64,000 nt of DNA from the NCBI RefSeq assembly GCF_011075055.1, contig NC_058145.1, positions 14,629,894-14,693,893 on the forward strand. The letters run 5' to 3'. Shown piece after piece: positions 12,244 to 23,472 of this stretch. The notes beneath the pieces are model-generated. The model did not search any database and was not told where the DNA came from. It saw only the letters and a list, made by a program, of their open reading frames with translations. Source of the stretch: Mangifera indica (taxonomy: Eukaryota > Streptophyta > Magnoliopsida > Sapindales > Anacardiaceae). Made by a program: the position numbers and the translations under genes. How positions within the stretch are numbered: the stretch's first letter is position 1; every line of letters begins with the position of its first letter.

Positions 12244-14316
12244 TTAAAAGACCCGGTTTGACGGACCCATAGTACTCTTCAGATAGAGGCACCTCACCTG
12301 GAAAGATAGTGTCAAACAGAATCAAATAAAGGATAAATATAATTTTTTTTTTCATTGAACTAGGAGTAAGATTAGAAACTCACATTTTGCCAGTTTTTCT
12401 TCAACAAGGATACTAGGAAATTAACACTCATTTGCACATTTTGGAAGATTTGTTTCTCCTCCATTGCACAGTTTCCAACTGCTACTCCCATACAGAGCAC
12501 CTTTTTCAATTGGAACTTCACTGTTGCCTTGGTTTCATTAACCTTTGACTCCAGTGATTCTTGGTGAGTTACCAGAGTAGGGAACTTCCCTGCATTCACG
12601 GTCGAATCAAGGTAAGGACGAATACACAGTGCAGTAATATAGAACAGTTCTGTAACCATTTCCGCAACACTACCCACTCATGACTCGGTAGCTATAAATC
12701 ATATGACAATCAATTATTCAATAACAATCTATATGACAAAGTAGTTATATAATCTTCAATAACTAAACAAATCAACAAATAATAATTTTGACATTCCTCA
12801 AAAACTGTTTAAATATCAGCAATCCTCAAGACTCAAACATGTAGGAAAGTGGTCAGTGTATAACCACTATTCAATCTCATTCAAAGTGAATTTTTACCTT
12901 AATGTCCCTCCAGCAACATCATAGCATGTCAACCAAAATTTAATTGTTGGAAAAGGTAAAAAATTGATTAGTAAAGTAGCCAACGGAAAACTCGAAAGAA
13001 CCCTAGAACACTTGCCTGCCTTGTTAAGACCAGGTCCCAACAGACGAGGAATTTGCTTGATGACAGATTCTGATGCCAAAAAGGCATGGTACTTCTTAGC
13101 AAGCTTCTTAACAAGTTTCTTGTTCTTGTTGAGTTTCTTCAAAGCTTCAACATCCATGTAATCAAGGCCAATTTTCTCAGCCTGCAAATTATAACAAGTA
13201 TTTAGATTATTGTAAAACTAAAGGCCTACTAGAACATGGAAGCAGTTAAAGAAGTTCTATAACGACTTATTGATAGATAAAGAAGAAACTGCAGCTACAC
13301 AATAATTAAACCATGTCAGCAGTCAGAAATGAAATTCTAACCAATTACAATTGTACAACAGTTTAAGACTAAATCTTATAATTCAAACACAAGTAAAATT
13401 ATGTCAAGATATGGCCATGTCATAGCTCAAATACTGGTGCAGGAGAATTAAATTACATGAAAGCATTAAAAAATACAATAATAATTATATAAAGGTATGT
13501 AAGATACCAAATTTTGATGTGGACCTGCTATGAATTTTAAACTTAATTAATAAAACATAATTTACCTCTTCAACATGTTGAGCGTCACCAAGCATGCAAA
13601 CCTTCATCTTGGGGCGAGGAATGTGCGGCAACTTGACAGAACCACTGAAACGCTTGTCCTTTTGGGGGTCATAGTTCTTGAGTCCAATCTGAAGCTCAAT
13701 GGTCTCAGTGAAGTTTCGTTTCTTTGTCTCTTTTGAGTATTGCATAATAGATGAGATAGCTTCTCTCAATGCATCACTCTGAAGCTTACTGTAATGCAAG
13801 ACATATTGACAATATTTAGAGTGGGCATAAGAACAAGATCACTAACAAGAATAACTTAATAGGCATCAGTTGAAATATCTCAATGAAGAGAGGAACAAAG
13901 ATTACCGTATAAGCAATATAACAAATGAAACATCCAACATAATTATTTACACAAATTCACGAAGCAAAGTCTAACGTTCTCACAGCACATATGAAAGAAA
14001 CAAATAATCACCATAAAAATATGTATACAGCTAGCCTGCACATTTTAGATTGACAATAACACATAAAATTCAGCAACAACTTAAAATTCACTCTGATAGG
14101 GAATCACTTGGAGACATTTGTACAAATAAAAAACCAATAATTTCAATCAAAATAACCACAACATGACTCATTAATGTTATTTGAAATAACTATAACTAAA
14201 CCACTGAAACGGCCAATTTCATCTCTAGATTTCAAACTCCGACTATAATACATAATTATTAAAATAAAATGAACAAAACACTAAAAACAAATAAAAAATT
14301 TTATAACCTACCTCAT
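12244..14316 (-). CDS. RPL10A: 60S ribosomal protein L10a (uL1 family)
   Basis: Exons: 14316-14312, 13788-13566, 13181-13016, 12589-12384, 12297-12244; 217 aa, the normal length for this protein. Exon 1 contributes only ATG AG. The protein begins [16 protein letters not shown], continues with [44 protein letters not shown] and [15 protein letters not shown], and ends in RVF. These are landmarks of eukaryotic uL1, which forms the L1 stalk of the large subunit and contacts the deacylated tRNA leaving the E site. Intron 3 has a GC donor (GGCAG|GCAAGT), which is the only choice that keeps KAG|KFP in frame. In Arabidopsis the matching gene near FD3 is PGY1 (At2g27530). Confidence 0.97.
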
Positions 14317-14572
14317 GATTGATTCGCTAAAGGCTCTTCACAGATTTCTCTTCTGCAAACAACAAAAAAGACAACAAACACGTCAGATGAGAGCTTGAAG
14401 CATATAAACAATGAATCAAATCAAAGCATTTTTTGGCACTTAATTGGCAGTGCTAAGATCTAAGATTTTCTTCTCGTTTTACAGTGTTTTCTCGAGAAAC
14501 AAAAACAGATATAGGAAATTTGCAAATTGAAGAGAGAAAAAATAGGTTAGAGGAGGGAGTCAGATTGTTTAC

Positions 14573-14690
14573 CAGAACGACGATGGAAGAAACCCTGGAG
14601 AGGCTCAAGTTAAGCGGCTTAGAGTATTTATATAGGGAGACGATGCTCACAATCATAAACCCTAGTGATAACATAAACTATTGGGCCGGG
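14573..14690 (-). promoter_or_regulatory. RPL10A: RPL10a promoter and 5'-UTR exon with site II and telo-box motifs
   Basis: Reading the minus strand, a site II element (TGGGCC on the plus strand at 14682-14687) and a telo-box (AAACCCTA at 14657-14664) precede a TATA box TATATAAATA at 14634-14625. A leader exon ends at donor CTG|GTAAAC (14572). Its intron would run to TTTGCAG at 14353, with the leader resuming before the ATG at 14316. Site II plus telo-box pairs are established growth-coupled elements of plant ribosomal-protein promoters. The order here fits that; expression itself is inferred. Confidence 0.7.
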
Positions 14691-14886
14691 TTTTCAGTGC
14701 TCCAATTGAATTTCGTTGGGTTTCGACCTGTCCCAATTTATTTGGGTTGGCTTTGATTTATAAGAGATGCGACGGGCTATTCAGAATCACTCTTAGAACT
14801 AATTGGGCATGGCATTTTTTCGGTAAAACAAAAGGCCAGCCAATTTTACTTGTGCCAATTCTTTTATATATATATATATATATAAG

Positions 14887-15050
14887 AGCAATATTATGTG
14901 TGCTAATTTTAAATACACAAGTAAGTATATATTTATGTGTGTTATAATGTGATTGAATATTATTTTATTTTTAATTCAAAATCATTTAATTATATAATAA
15001 CATATATCAAATATGTATTTATTTATATATATAAAATGAGTATGTATACT
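14887..15050. repeat. AT-rich hairpin MITE, copy 3
   Basis: A good full copy: AGCAATATTATGTGTGCT at the left, then the core TGTGATTGAATATTATTTTA followed by TTCAAAATCATTTAATTATA, and a right arm of TATATATAAAATGAGTATG. It lies about 200 bp upstream of the RPL10a promoter motifs, next to an (AT)n tract at 14867-14884. Confidence 0.65.
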
Positions 15051-15263
15051 TTTATTTCTTATATATATGTTAGAACCGCTATGATATCAATTGTTAGTTC
15101 TTATGAAAATGAAATATAAAATGGTTTTTTTAATTGTTTATTGAATTCAACACTAATTTGTTATCTTTGTCTTTTCGACAGAGATGAATATAAGTTATTT
15201 GCTATCTCGTTTTGAAGTGGGAATTTGTTCTGTTTATATGGACCTACTTTATAAAAATAAAAA

Positions 15264-16074
15264 GGGAGAAGGACTATTTCCCATCCATTTTTTAGCCCTA
15301 TCTTAAATGTATACTCACGCTTGATAAAAAACTCAAACATCTATCCAAAATTTAATCTATTTGGACCCACCCACATTTTCTGTTAGGGTTAAGGGGTAAA
15401 TTCGTTATTTTATCAATAATATTAAATAATTAAAATTTTATCTCATTTTTCCCCTTTAATTTGAAAAACTAATATTTGTCCCCTGAATTAAGCTTTAAAA
15501 AATTAACTTTTCCCCCCTGAAATGTAGCCACTTTTTCCGGTGATGGTGGAGAAGTTTTCATCCAGAGATCGACCACCTCTGGATGACGATCGTCGTCCAA
15601 GAAGGACGAGTGTCTTTCAGATCTAAACGACAAGCGTCGTCCAAAGAATGGAAGACGAGAGTTGTCCATAATGGATGATGGAGCGTCGTCCAGAGAATGG
15701 ACGACGCTCCATCATCTAATGAAGCTCAATGAGTGTCGTCCAAATCTAGACGATGCTCGTCACTCTCCCTCCAACCATGTCGTCGTTGGTGGCCGAAGGG
15801 AAAATTGAAAAAAAATTAGGGAGTTGGGGGGGTGAAAGTTACTTTTCAAAGTTCATGGATGGGGGGTAAAAGTTAATTTTTAAAATCAGAGAGAAAAAAA
15901 TTAATAATATTATATAACTGGAATATAAATAATAAAATAATGATTTTCTATCTTTTTATTTAACAAAGAACTTAATGATAGTTTAAAAATAAGTGAATGT
16001 TTAGATTTTTCATCAAACATGACTATACTTTTAAGATAGGGTTAAAAAATGAGTGTGGAAATAGTCCTTTTCCC
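15264..16074. mobile_element. Foldback MITE of about 810 bp (GGACTATTTCCC family)
   Basis: Left arm GGACTATTTCCCATCC...TTTTTTAGCCCTATCTTAAA pairs with right arm TTTAAGATAGGGTTAAAAAA...GGAAATAGTCC. Between them are pyrimidine-rich tracts and a centre rich in CGTCGTCC repeats. The centre includes a perfect 19-bp stem at 15674-15692 and 15698-15716. No transposase is encoded. Ends are approximate and no target duplication was resolved. Confidence 0.7.
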
Positions 16075-16244
16075 AAATTAAAAAAACCCTTATATCATTC
16101 ACCACTAATTTGTTACAATAACAAATGCTCTTTATCAACATTTCACACATTTTCAATTCAGTACACAGGAAATATGATACAAAACTCAACAAGAGATCCA
16201 GATCTAAGAGAATTAACCTCTTCCTTTAAAAAAAAAATAATAAC

Positions 16245-16673
16245 TTAACACCTACTCTCAATCCTCAGACGTTGTTGATGAGGAGAAATAGAAGTGGAAG
16301 CACTACTGGCTCCACGTCCATGATCCGCCACAAGAGCTTTACGAGCAGAAGCAATCTTATTCGGAACCAAAACACCTTCAAAAGCCGAACAGTCAATCCA
16401 ATCCTTCAGCAGCTCTTCTTGCCCCCATTTATCCGGAATCAACACACTCCCGGCCGCCACTTCTTCTCTATGTCTCTTCAGCCTCTCTCGTCTGCCGCCA
16501 TTAACGTTATAATCATCCCTATCCTTATTACTCTGAACAACTTTCTCACCCTCATGCAGCCCAGTTGCCTTACTGCGGCTTGCTTTAGTTCTTCGAACGG
16601 CTTGTGAAAAGCTCCTGGAACCCATTTCAGATAGATTTTCTGTGGTGTAATTAGTAGGAGGAGGAGTGTTCAT
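16245..16673 (-). CDS. BIC-type blue-light inhibitor of cryptochromes
   Basis: Intronless, 142 aa. The N-terminal half is basic and Ser/Thr-rich. The conserved core is [19 protein letters not shown], then [19 protein letters not shown] and [13 protein letters not shown], and the protein ends RLRIESRC. This is the cryptochrome-interacting core and C-terminal signature I associate with Arabidopsis BIC1/BIC2. Those proteins bind photoactivated CRY2 and CRY1 in the nucleus, block dimerisation and so damp blue-light signalling. The tail is closest to what I recall of BIC2. An alternative start is Met17. Upstream, the minus strand is CT-rich leader sequence. The family call is from memory, not an alignment. 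Confidence 0.82.
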   Translation of the reverse strand: MNTPPPTNYTTENLSEMGSRSFSQAVRRTKASRSKATGLHEGEKVVQSNKDRDDYNVNGGRRERLKRHREEVAAGSVLIPDKWGQEELLKDWIDCSAFEGVLVPNKIASARKALVADHGRGASSASTSISPHQQRLRIESRC

Positions 16674-17036
16674 GATGAATATAGGAGGAAAATGTGAGGA
16701 TGTGGAAAAAATTTGTAATAAACAAGTGGGGAAGGAGGGAAGGAGAGAAGGAGAAATGGGTAGGTTTTTGGAAAATACGATGAATGGTGGGAGATGGTCC
16801 TACGTTTCATGCTTGCTTGGACAATGTGTGGTGAAGTTGAAAGGTGGGAAAGATTTTAGACAGACTCCTTGGTTTCAAGTTGAGAGGTGGAGATGAAACG
16901 AGAGAAATTTTGCATAAAAGCATGTGATTTTATTTTATTTTATTTTTTGGGCTTTCGTGAGGTTGGAAAGTAGGGATGATTGATCTGACTTGAAAGGTAT
17001 ACAAATGAGAAATATTTTACATGTATATATATATAA
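16674..17036. other. BIC-like gene upstream region
   Basis: Probable 5' UTR and promoter of the minus-strand BIC-like gene. The first 80 bp are a CT-rich leader on the minus strand. A (TTTTA)n stretch lies near 16930-16947. No clear TATA box was singled out. Confidence 0.45.
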
Positions 17037-17742
17037 AGGGTATGGACAATTTTTAACTCAAATTTTATTATAATATCAAAAATATATTTATAGTAATTAA
17101 AAAATTTAAATATTTATTCATTTTTAAATTATTATTAAATATAAAGATAAAATTATTATTTAATAATATTATTAAATAATTTATAATTTTATCTCATTTT
17201 CTTTTTTAAGTTTTAAAAATTAGAATTTCACCTTATCCCTGAATTTTGAAAAGTGATTTTTTCTCTTTAAATTCTTAAATTTTTTTCACCCCTCCCTCCA
17301 ACCACTGGCGATTGGCGAGATGCGTTGGTGGACAACTAGACGATGCTCATAATTCATATCTAAACGATAAAACGTCATCTAGTGAAGGTGACAAAACATC
17401 TTCAGATTTAGATGACTTTTTCTTGTTTATCAGTCATTGGGCCATCATTTGTTAGAGAAAACGATCGGATTTTGAGTTTGGTACCATAAGGGGAAAAAGT
17501 AAATTTATCAAAACTTAATTTAAAAAAAAAATTAGTTTTTTAAATTAAGGAGAAGAATATGAGATATAATTTTAATTATTTTAATATTATTAATAAAATA
17601 ACGATTTTATCCCTTAACTTTATCATAAAATTTATGGATATATCCTAACTGATTAAAACTTGGTAGGTATTTGAGTTTTATATCTTCCACAGATATATAT
17701 TTATTATATCACCAAACTTGGATGAAAAATAGTCCATTGGCC
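17037..17742. mobile_element. Foldback MITE of the GGCC family, about 705 bp
   Basis: The left end GGGTATGGACAATTTTT is inverted relative to the right end, which reads AAAATAGTCCATTGGCC on the plus strand. Inside are AAAATAACG and CCCTTTAAATT-type tracts and a CGTCATCTAG-rich centre, as in the 15.26-16.07 kb element. Its right end abuts the target duplication of the Mutator-type MITE that follows, so the latter appears to have inserted next to it. Confidence 0.55.
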
Positions 17743-17750
17743 TATAAATA

Positions 17751-18586
17751 GGGTAATTAATTAAAATAGGCAAAAAATTAAGCGTTTATACGTTTTTAGG
17801 CCACCCTAGAAAAGTTTTACCAAAATAAGCAAACCGTATTTTTTTTACCCTTATGTTGAAAAACCCAGTAAAAATATTTTTTCTGAGAATGTGCGTCAGT
17901 TTATGGTGGTTACAATGGTGGCTAGGGATTTTACACTAAACCCTAAATATGTCGAATTATGTATATGGATGTTTTTGAATGTTTCGAACGCTTAAAATGA
18001 TGTAGTTTCAATGTTAATGGATGTCTGGAAGTGTAGCCGTTGAGAGACAAAATCGCGCAAATTTACAGTGTCACGCAAACTGCGCAAATCGCGCAAACAC
18101 TGTTTACACCGCGCAAACCTGTTCACATCGCGCAATCATTGTTTACATCGCGCAAAAGTAGATATTATAGTCTGTGAACAGTATTTTTTGCGCGATTTTG
18201 CAAGCAGTTTGCGCGATACTGTTCACAGTTTGCGTGACACTGTTCACAGTTTGCGCGACACTGTTCACAGTTTACGTTTTTGTCTCTCAACGGCTACACT
18301 TCCAGACATCCATTAACATTGAAACTACATCATTTTAAGCGTTCGAAACATTCAAAAACATCCATATACATTCGACATATTTAGGGTTTTACTATAAAAT
18401 CCCTAGCTACTATCGTAACCGCCGTAAACCGACGCATATTCTCAGAAAAAATATTTTTACTGGGTTTTTCAACATAAGGGTAAAAAGGGTAAAAAAAATA
18501 CGGTTTGCTTATTTTGATAAAACTTTTCTAGGGTGGCCTAAAAACGTATAAACACTTAATTTTTTGCCTATTTTAATTAATTACCT
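17751..18586. mobile_element. Mutator-type MITE with about 300-bp terminal inverted repeats
   Basis: The 836-bp element is flanked by a perfect 9-bp duplication, CTATAAATA, at 17742-17750 and 18587-18595. The terminal repeats run from 17751 to about 18053 and from about 18277 to 18586. They start GGGTAATTAATTAAAATAGG and end as its complement, and pair almost throughout, with one difference at the outermost base. The 220-bp centre is CG-rich and made of degenerate repeats of GCGCAAA and CACTGTTCACAGTTTGCGCG. There is no transposase; the ORF across the centre is a by-product of the repeats. Long TIRs plus a 9-bp duplication are the established hallmark of the Mutator superfamily. Confidence 0.88.
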
Positions 18587-18595
18587 CTATAAATA

Positions 18596-19936
18596 AATTA
18601 TATTAATTTATTTATATAATTTAGTATTATAGTATCTAATTGAAATAAATATAACATCAATTATCCATAAATTGTCATTTTAATTTGTATTTTCCTGCAT
18701 ATTAACCTAACGAAAGTGTTTCTAGTCTTTTAAGAACATTTATTACCAAAGTTTGATGAGTATTTTTATTTTATTTGAATTTTATAAAATTTCTTATGGC
18801 TTTAATATAAATCAAGACACTATTTTTTTTTATACAAGATCAGAATCAAAGGCCTTAAAAAAACATATAAAAATAAATATTAATCTAAACGAAAAATTTC
18901 AATATTTTCTACCAAAAAAATGTCTTACAACCTCGTTAGTAAATCTTGATAAAATATCAATTTATTAAACGAATTTAAAATAATTTAGGTTGGAGAAAAC
19001 TTTTAGTTTTTAAAGTTTAAGGGGGTAAAAGAGATAAAATTTTAAAGATTAGAGTTCGATTAATTTTAACTGTTTATAGATAGGTATTTAAGAGTATTAA
19101 ATTTAAAAGAGAGAAGCTTGGAAATGCAGCACACCTTAGGTGGGATATACCTTTGGCCTAAATTGAGCCATGTTAATTTTTGGAGGGAAAGTACAAAATG
19201 TTAACTCATTTCATCTACTTTTTGAGAAATTTACAAAAGGTGAAGGTTGGTTTAAATCATTTCAGGTATATATGGAGCTTTATAAGTTTTCCGGTACATT
19301 GCCATACCGGCGTTCGGAAACAAGCGCGAGAGGAGTTTACAGGGGAAAAAAATTAAAGAAAAAGCAGCAACGAATGAGTGAATTTATTCATTTGTTGGTA
19401 TTTGCATTAACTCTCTTGCCAAACGCCCCGAGAGCGCTAGTACTATTACTGTTTCATGGACATTTCCGACAGAGTATTGAGTACTAAGCACCGTTCACTC
19501 TTTTTGTGGTCCAGTTCATCAAAGCTTCGTTACTTTCCACAGTGAGATCTCACGCCCTAGCTCAACCCCCTCTCTGACATTTGTGGTGAGATCTCGATGA
19601 CCCTTTTGCCTGTTTTATTCATAATTTTAGTGCCTTTGCTCTTTTATTATTTCTTCAATTTTTGTTCATACCCATATGCTGGACTTTTTTTTTTTTTTGT
19701 CTATGCTTCATGCGCGTAGATTCTTGTTTCTGATTTTAGTACAAAACTCAGAAGCAATTGAGTACCTGGTTTTTTGCTTATAGAATTTTGGTGGATTTGT
19801 GCATGTATTTCGGTGATCTAATTAGATTTTGTGAAGTTTTTGTGTTTTCTCTAAGAACAAAGTATACCAAGTTCATTGACATTGTGGTGGAAATCCAATC
19901 AGTGGGTTTGAGATTGTTTGATTGATCTTCTTGGTG
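18596..19936. other. Intergenic: orphan foldback end and remnant promoter/leader
   Basis: From about 18985 to 19160 is the right end of a GGCC-family foldback (GGTGGGATATACCTTTGGCC). After 19.27 kb the sequence becomes more complex (CATACCGGCGTTCGG, GCCAAACGCCCCGAGAGC) and probably is the old promoter and 5' UTR of the F-box relic that follows. Confidence 0.5.
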
Positions 19937-21155
19937 ATGGAGCATCCCCCTGTTGAAGTCATTGTCAATATATTGTCTTGGCTTGGAGGTGCACGGGATG
20001 TGGTGATAGCCTCTGCAACATGTAAGAAGTGCCGGAAACATCTCCACACTCTCGTGTGTATCATGATTTGACTACAAATTGACTGGAAATCCTGATAACC
20101 CAAACAATATTCCAAACCAGTGGTTGCAATGCCTATTGATTTCGATGGATGATGCTGATGAGTTCTCTGTTTCTACTGTTATTGCATAGCTCATGCATAC
20201 TAGGAAACATTGCGCAGGCTGTATTATAATGTCCAAACCAATCCGAATGTTAAAATCCTTGAAATCTGTGGGAGACAATAACTGGAAGTGTTGTCTTCGT
20301 CCCATAATTCAATCACAGGAGTGGAACCTAATTTTCTGAGATTCCCTCGTTTGAAATCTTTCTCCTTAAGCCATGTCACTATTTCAGCTTTGGATTTGAG
20401 TCTTTTGCCCTCAGCATGTCGGAAGATTGAGACTTTGGAACTTGTCAATCCAAAGATTGCAATGTGAGATGCCCAAGTGACAGGTGAACTGAGCAGTCTG
20501 ACATTTAAGAGTATCTATGTTGAAGCAGTTAGTTTGGACAAGTTTATATTGGCGGCTGATAGTGTTGAGTGTTTGCACTTGAAAGATCATGCTCTTGAAC
20601 TTTTTGAACTCATTGGCAAGGGGACTTTTAAGCATTTCAAGAATGATGATGATCTGTGTCATACATATTGATATTAGTGACTGTTGATAATCTTGAGATT
20701 GTAGATATCGGCAACTTCACAATACTTTGGCCAAAATTCTACCAGACGTTCTCAAGATCATCAAAATTGAAGAAGCTTCGGCTTTGGGATGTTGTATTTG
20801 ATGAAGATGAAATTATAGTTTTGGAAACAATGGCTGTTTGTTTCCCACAGCTGACCCATCTTTCGTTGAGTTATGACTTGAGAGATGGAGTTATTCACTA
20901 TGGCCTGCAAGGATCTTCTAATTTGGAGAATGTGGTTGTATTGAAGCTTGAATGGCTTGTTATTAATGATCTCTTCTCACATTGGGTTGAGGAGCTCTTA
21001 AAACGATGCCCAAATCTTAAAAGGATTGTCATTTTTGGGGTTGTTTCAGAGATAAAAACCCATGAAGAATGTCTGTTGTTGGGCAGTTTCACTTCATCCA
21101 TTGTTTAGCTCATGTGGAAATATTTGCTGTAGAGGTGCAGTTTGAGTACGGGTGA
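19937..21155 (+). pseudogene. F-box/LRR protein relic (At1g67190 type)
   Basis: The start MEHPPVEVIVNILSWLGG, with RDVVIASATCKKCRKHLHTL, is a recognisable F-box. Codons are then missing. YHDLTTN is followed by an in-frame TGA, and after QTIFQTSG the frame shifts. VIA is followed by TAG where the family has Trp, and KIAM by TGA. Leucine-rich segments continue as SIYVEAVSLDKF, VECLHLKDHALELFELIGKG, LRLWDVVFDEDE, FPQLTHLSLSYDLRDG and HWVEELLKRCPNLK. FTSSIV is followed by TAG, and the old C-terminus VEVQFEYG* survives in another frame, ending at 21155. Intact members are SCF adaptors. This copy cannot encode one. It retains leader-like sequence and no poly(A), so it looks like a decayed ordinary gene rather than a retrocopy. 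Confidence 0.88.
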
Positions 21156-22927
21156 AAGCTCTTTAAATTGTTTTGGTAAAAAAATTCAAGTTTTTGGTAT
21201 AAGTATGAACTTTATGACCACATGTGCAGGCAAGATAGCCTGAGCATCTTTTTTTGTCCATAAATGATAGTTGAAGTCTCTTTCATTTTATTGAAATTAC
21301 TTGATTGGAAAAATCATGTTTTATGCATAAGTTTATGCTATTTTGCTCAACCTGTGCAGGCTTGCAGTATCTAAAATTATGTTGCTCTCTTTTTGGCTCA
21401 GAATCATTGCCTTTGAGGATTTCTGGTAGTCACAGATGATGCAGCCTTTGATATTGAGTTGACATTAACATACAAATATATTTTGGATAAAAGTTATTTT
21501 ATAAGTTCTTTCATGATGGCTATCTGTTATATGGGGCTTCACCACTTCTCTAGGTCAAATTTTTTCTTGTTATTACTGAGTACCAAGTAAAATTTGTTGA
21601 AATGAACCTCAGTCATGCAAGAGCATTTTGCTGTTAAAAAATGAAATGACACATATAGGAAGGGCGATATCAAGATTCTTATTCATTAAAAATGCAAATT
21701 GTAAAAGAGCACGAAGTAACATGCAATGCTAAAACTGTCTGACACTTTTGAGGTTATGCCCTTTGAAGCTTGAAAAAGTAGAATTTGTTTGTTATCAGAA
21801 TCTTACTCATAATTTATCAATAGTTTCAGTAAGTCTTCTTATAATGCAGAGGGTCATGCAATCTTTATGAATATTTGTAGAGTTCAGAGAGAGTCACTGG
21901 AGATTGTAAATTAGAAGCTTTATACATTTCCAAGGGCCCTGCACACTGGTTTTTTTATGCATCACATGGAAGCCCCACCGTTATTTTGAATGTTTTGAGG
22001 ATAAATTTTTTTTGCTTTTCGGTGAAGATCGATGCTTAATCCTCTTAATGCTCACTTGCGGTATATTGCTTCAAAACCGTTGACTTGGTAAATAGAAATG
22101 GGTGTATACAGAACGATTTGCAGAGCTTTGGCATTTGGTGTGTCAGAGAGTTAAATATTTTTTGCATGTAACCAGAACAAATTATCATTTTTTTTCAGAA
22201 ATGTATTTTTCTTTTCCTAGTGGAATGTCAGCAATAGCATGCTGACTTGGACATTATCTTTTGATTAATTTGCTCGAGATTCTGAACTTTTTTTAAAATA
22301 TCATGTGAGAAATTCATCAGAATTTCAATGTTGGTATTACTGATATTACTCGGATTAAATTACTATAACAGTCTCCATTTCATTTACATGGAAGTCAGCC
22401 TATATATATCATTGAACATTTTATAACACTGGCATTGTCTCTTGTGCAGGTATCTCCTGTTTGGTTGTCAACTAACTGTATAAATGGCTCTGCTGGTGTT
22501 GGGGTTCTTCTGATGAGAGCTCGACTTGTTCTGGGATTGTTTGTATCGCCATATACTTACACAAGGTTGCAGAAATATCCCTTTCTTGGCTTCATCTCAG
22601 TTTCAGGTTAACCTTAGATCTACATAGTCCATTTTTTTAAAGATGTTGATATAACCAGTCTCTGTCTTAAAATTATCAAGTCATATAGTAACAGAATCCG
22701 CGTATGCATCGAATGTCAAAACGAAATTGTTGTGTTCTGCATTGTGAGATGAATTCTGGGAATAATAAGTTGCACATTTTTGTATGACTGGAAAAGAAAG
22801 ATGTAATGGATGCATGAACTTTGTTTTAAAGTCAGTACCTGCTTCTATTTGTATAGCTGGCTTGTCAAATAGTCAATCAAATTTAACAACCAAAACTTGT
22901 GGTGACCCAACCTAAATTTCACAGTAT

Positions 22928-23062
22928 CTACTCTCGAGTACACATATTGTGTTATTATGAGATTGAATATTATTTTGTATTTAATTCAAAATCATTCAAT
23001 CACTTGATGATATAAGTATATAATTATTTGTATACTCAAAATAAGTACGATAGTTTTATTGA
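22928..23062. repeat. AT-rich hairpin MITE, copy 4
   Basis: Arms GAGTACACATATTGTG and ACTCAAAATAAGTACGATAG surround GAGATTGAATATTATTTTG and TTCAAAATCATTCAATCACT. Close match to copy 3. Confidence 0.65.
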
Positions 23063-23324
23063 TTTGAAATGAAAGTATAAATCAAACAGCGGACAAGTAC
23101 AAGATTTGAGAATCATTTGGCAGTTTCTTTGGTAGATTTTGACTATTTTATTTAATTTATCTTAAGAGAATATGAGTTTTAATTATATATAATTTAACAT
23201 TATCATTTGAGGGCGGTTTAGAATCTTTTGCCAACCTCCCATGATTGATCTTAATCTCTTCATAAATCTCTTGCTAAATTTGTCATTCATCTTGAAGAAA
23301 CCCGGATGGTGCTTTAAGCTAACA

Positions 23325-23472
23325 ATAATACTATATATACAATTTTTGTGTATAAATAATGATGTATCACTATGTGATTGTGTATTATTTTATCTTTAAT
23401 TTTTAACTGTTTAATTACATGATGACATATCATTATTTATGTATAAAGTTATGCATATAACACTGTTCTTAG
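23325..23472. repeat. AT-rich hairpin MITE, copy 5
   Basis: Ends AATACTATATATACAATTT and ATGCATATAACACTGTTC. The core is ATGTGATTGTGTATTATTTT and TTTAATTACATGATGACATA. Confidence 0.6.

Noticed and set aside
18068..18316. 82-codon ORF with HSLRDTV repeats
   Set aside because: It is a translation of the CACTGTTCACAGTTTGCGCG repeats in the centre of the Mutator-type MITE.
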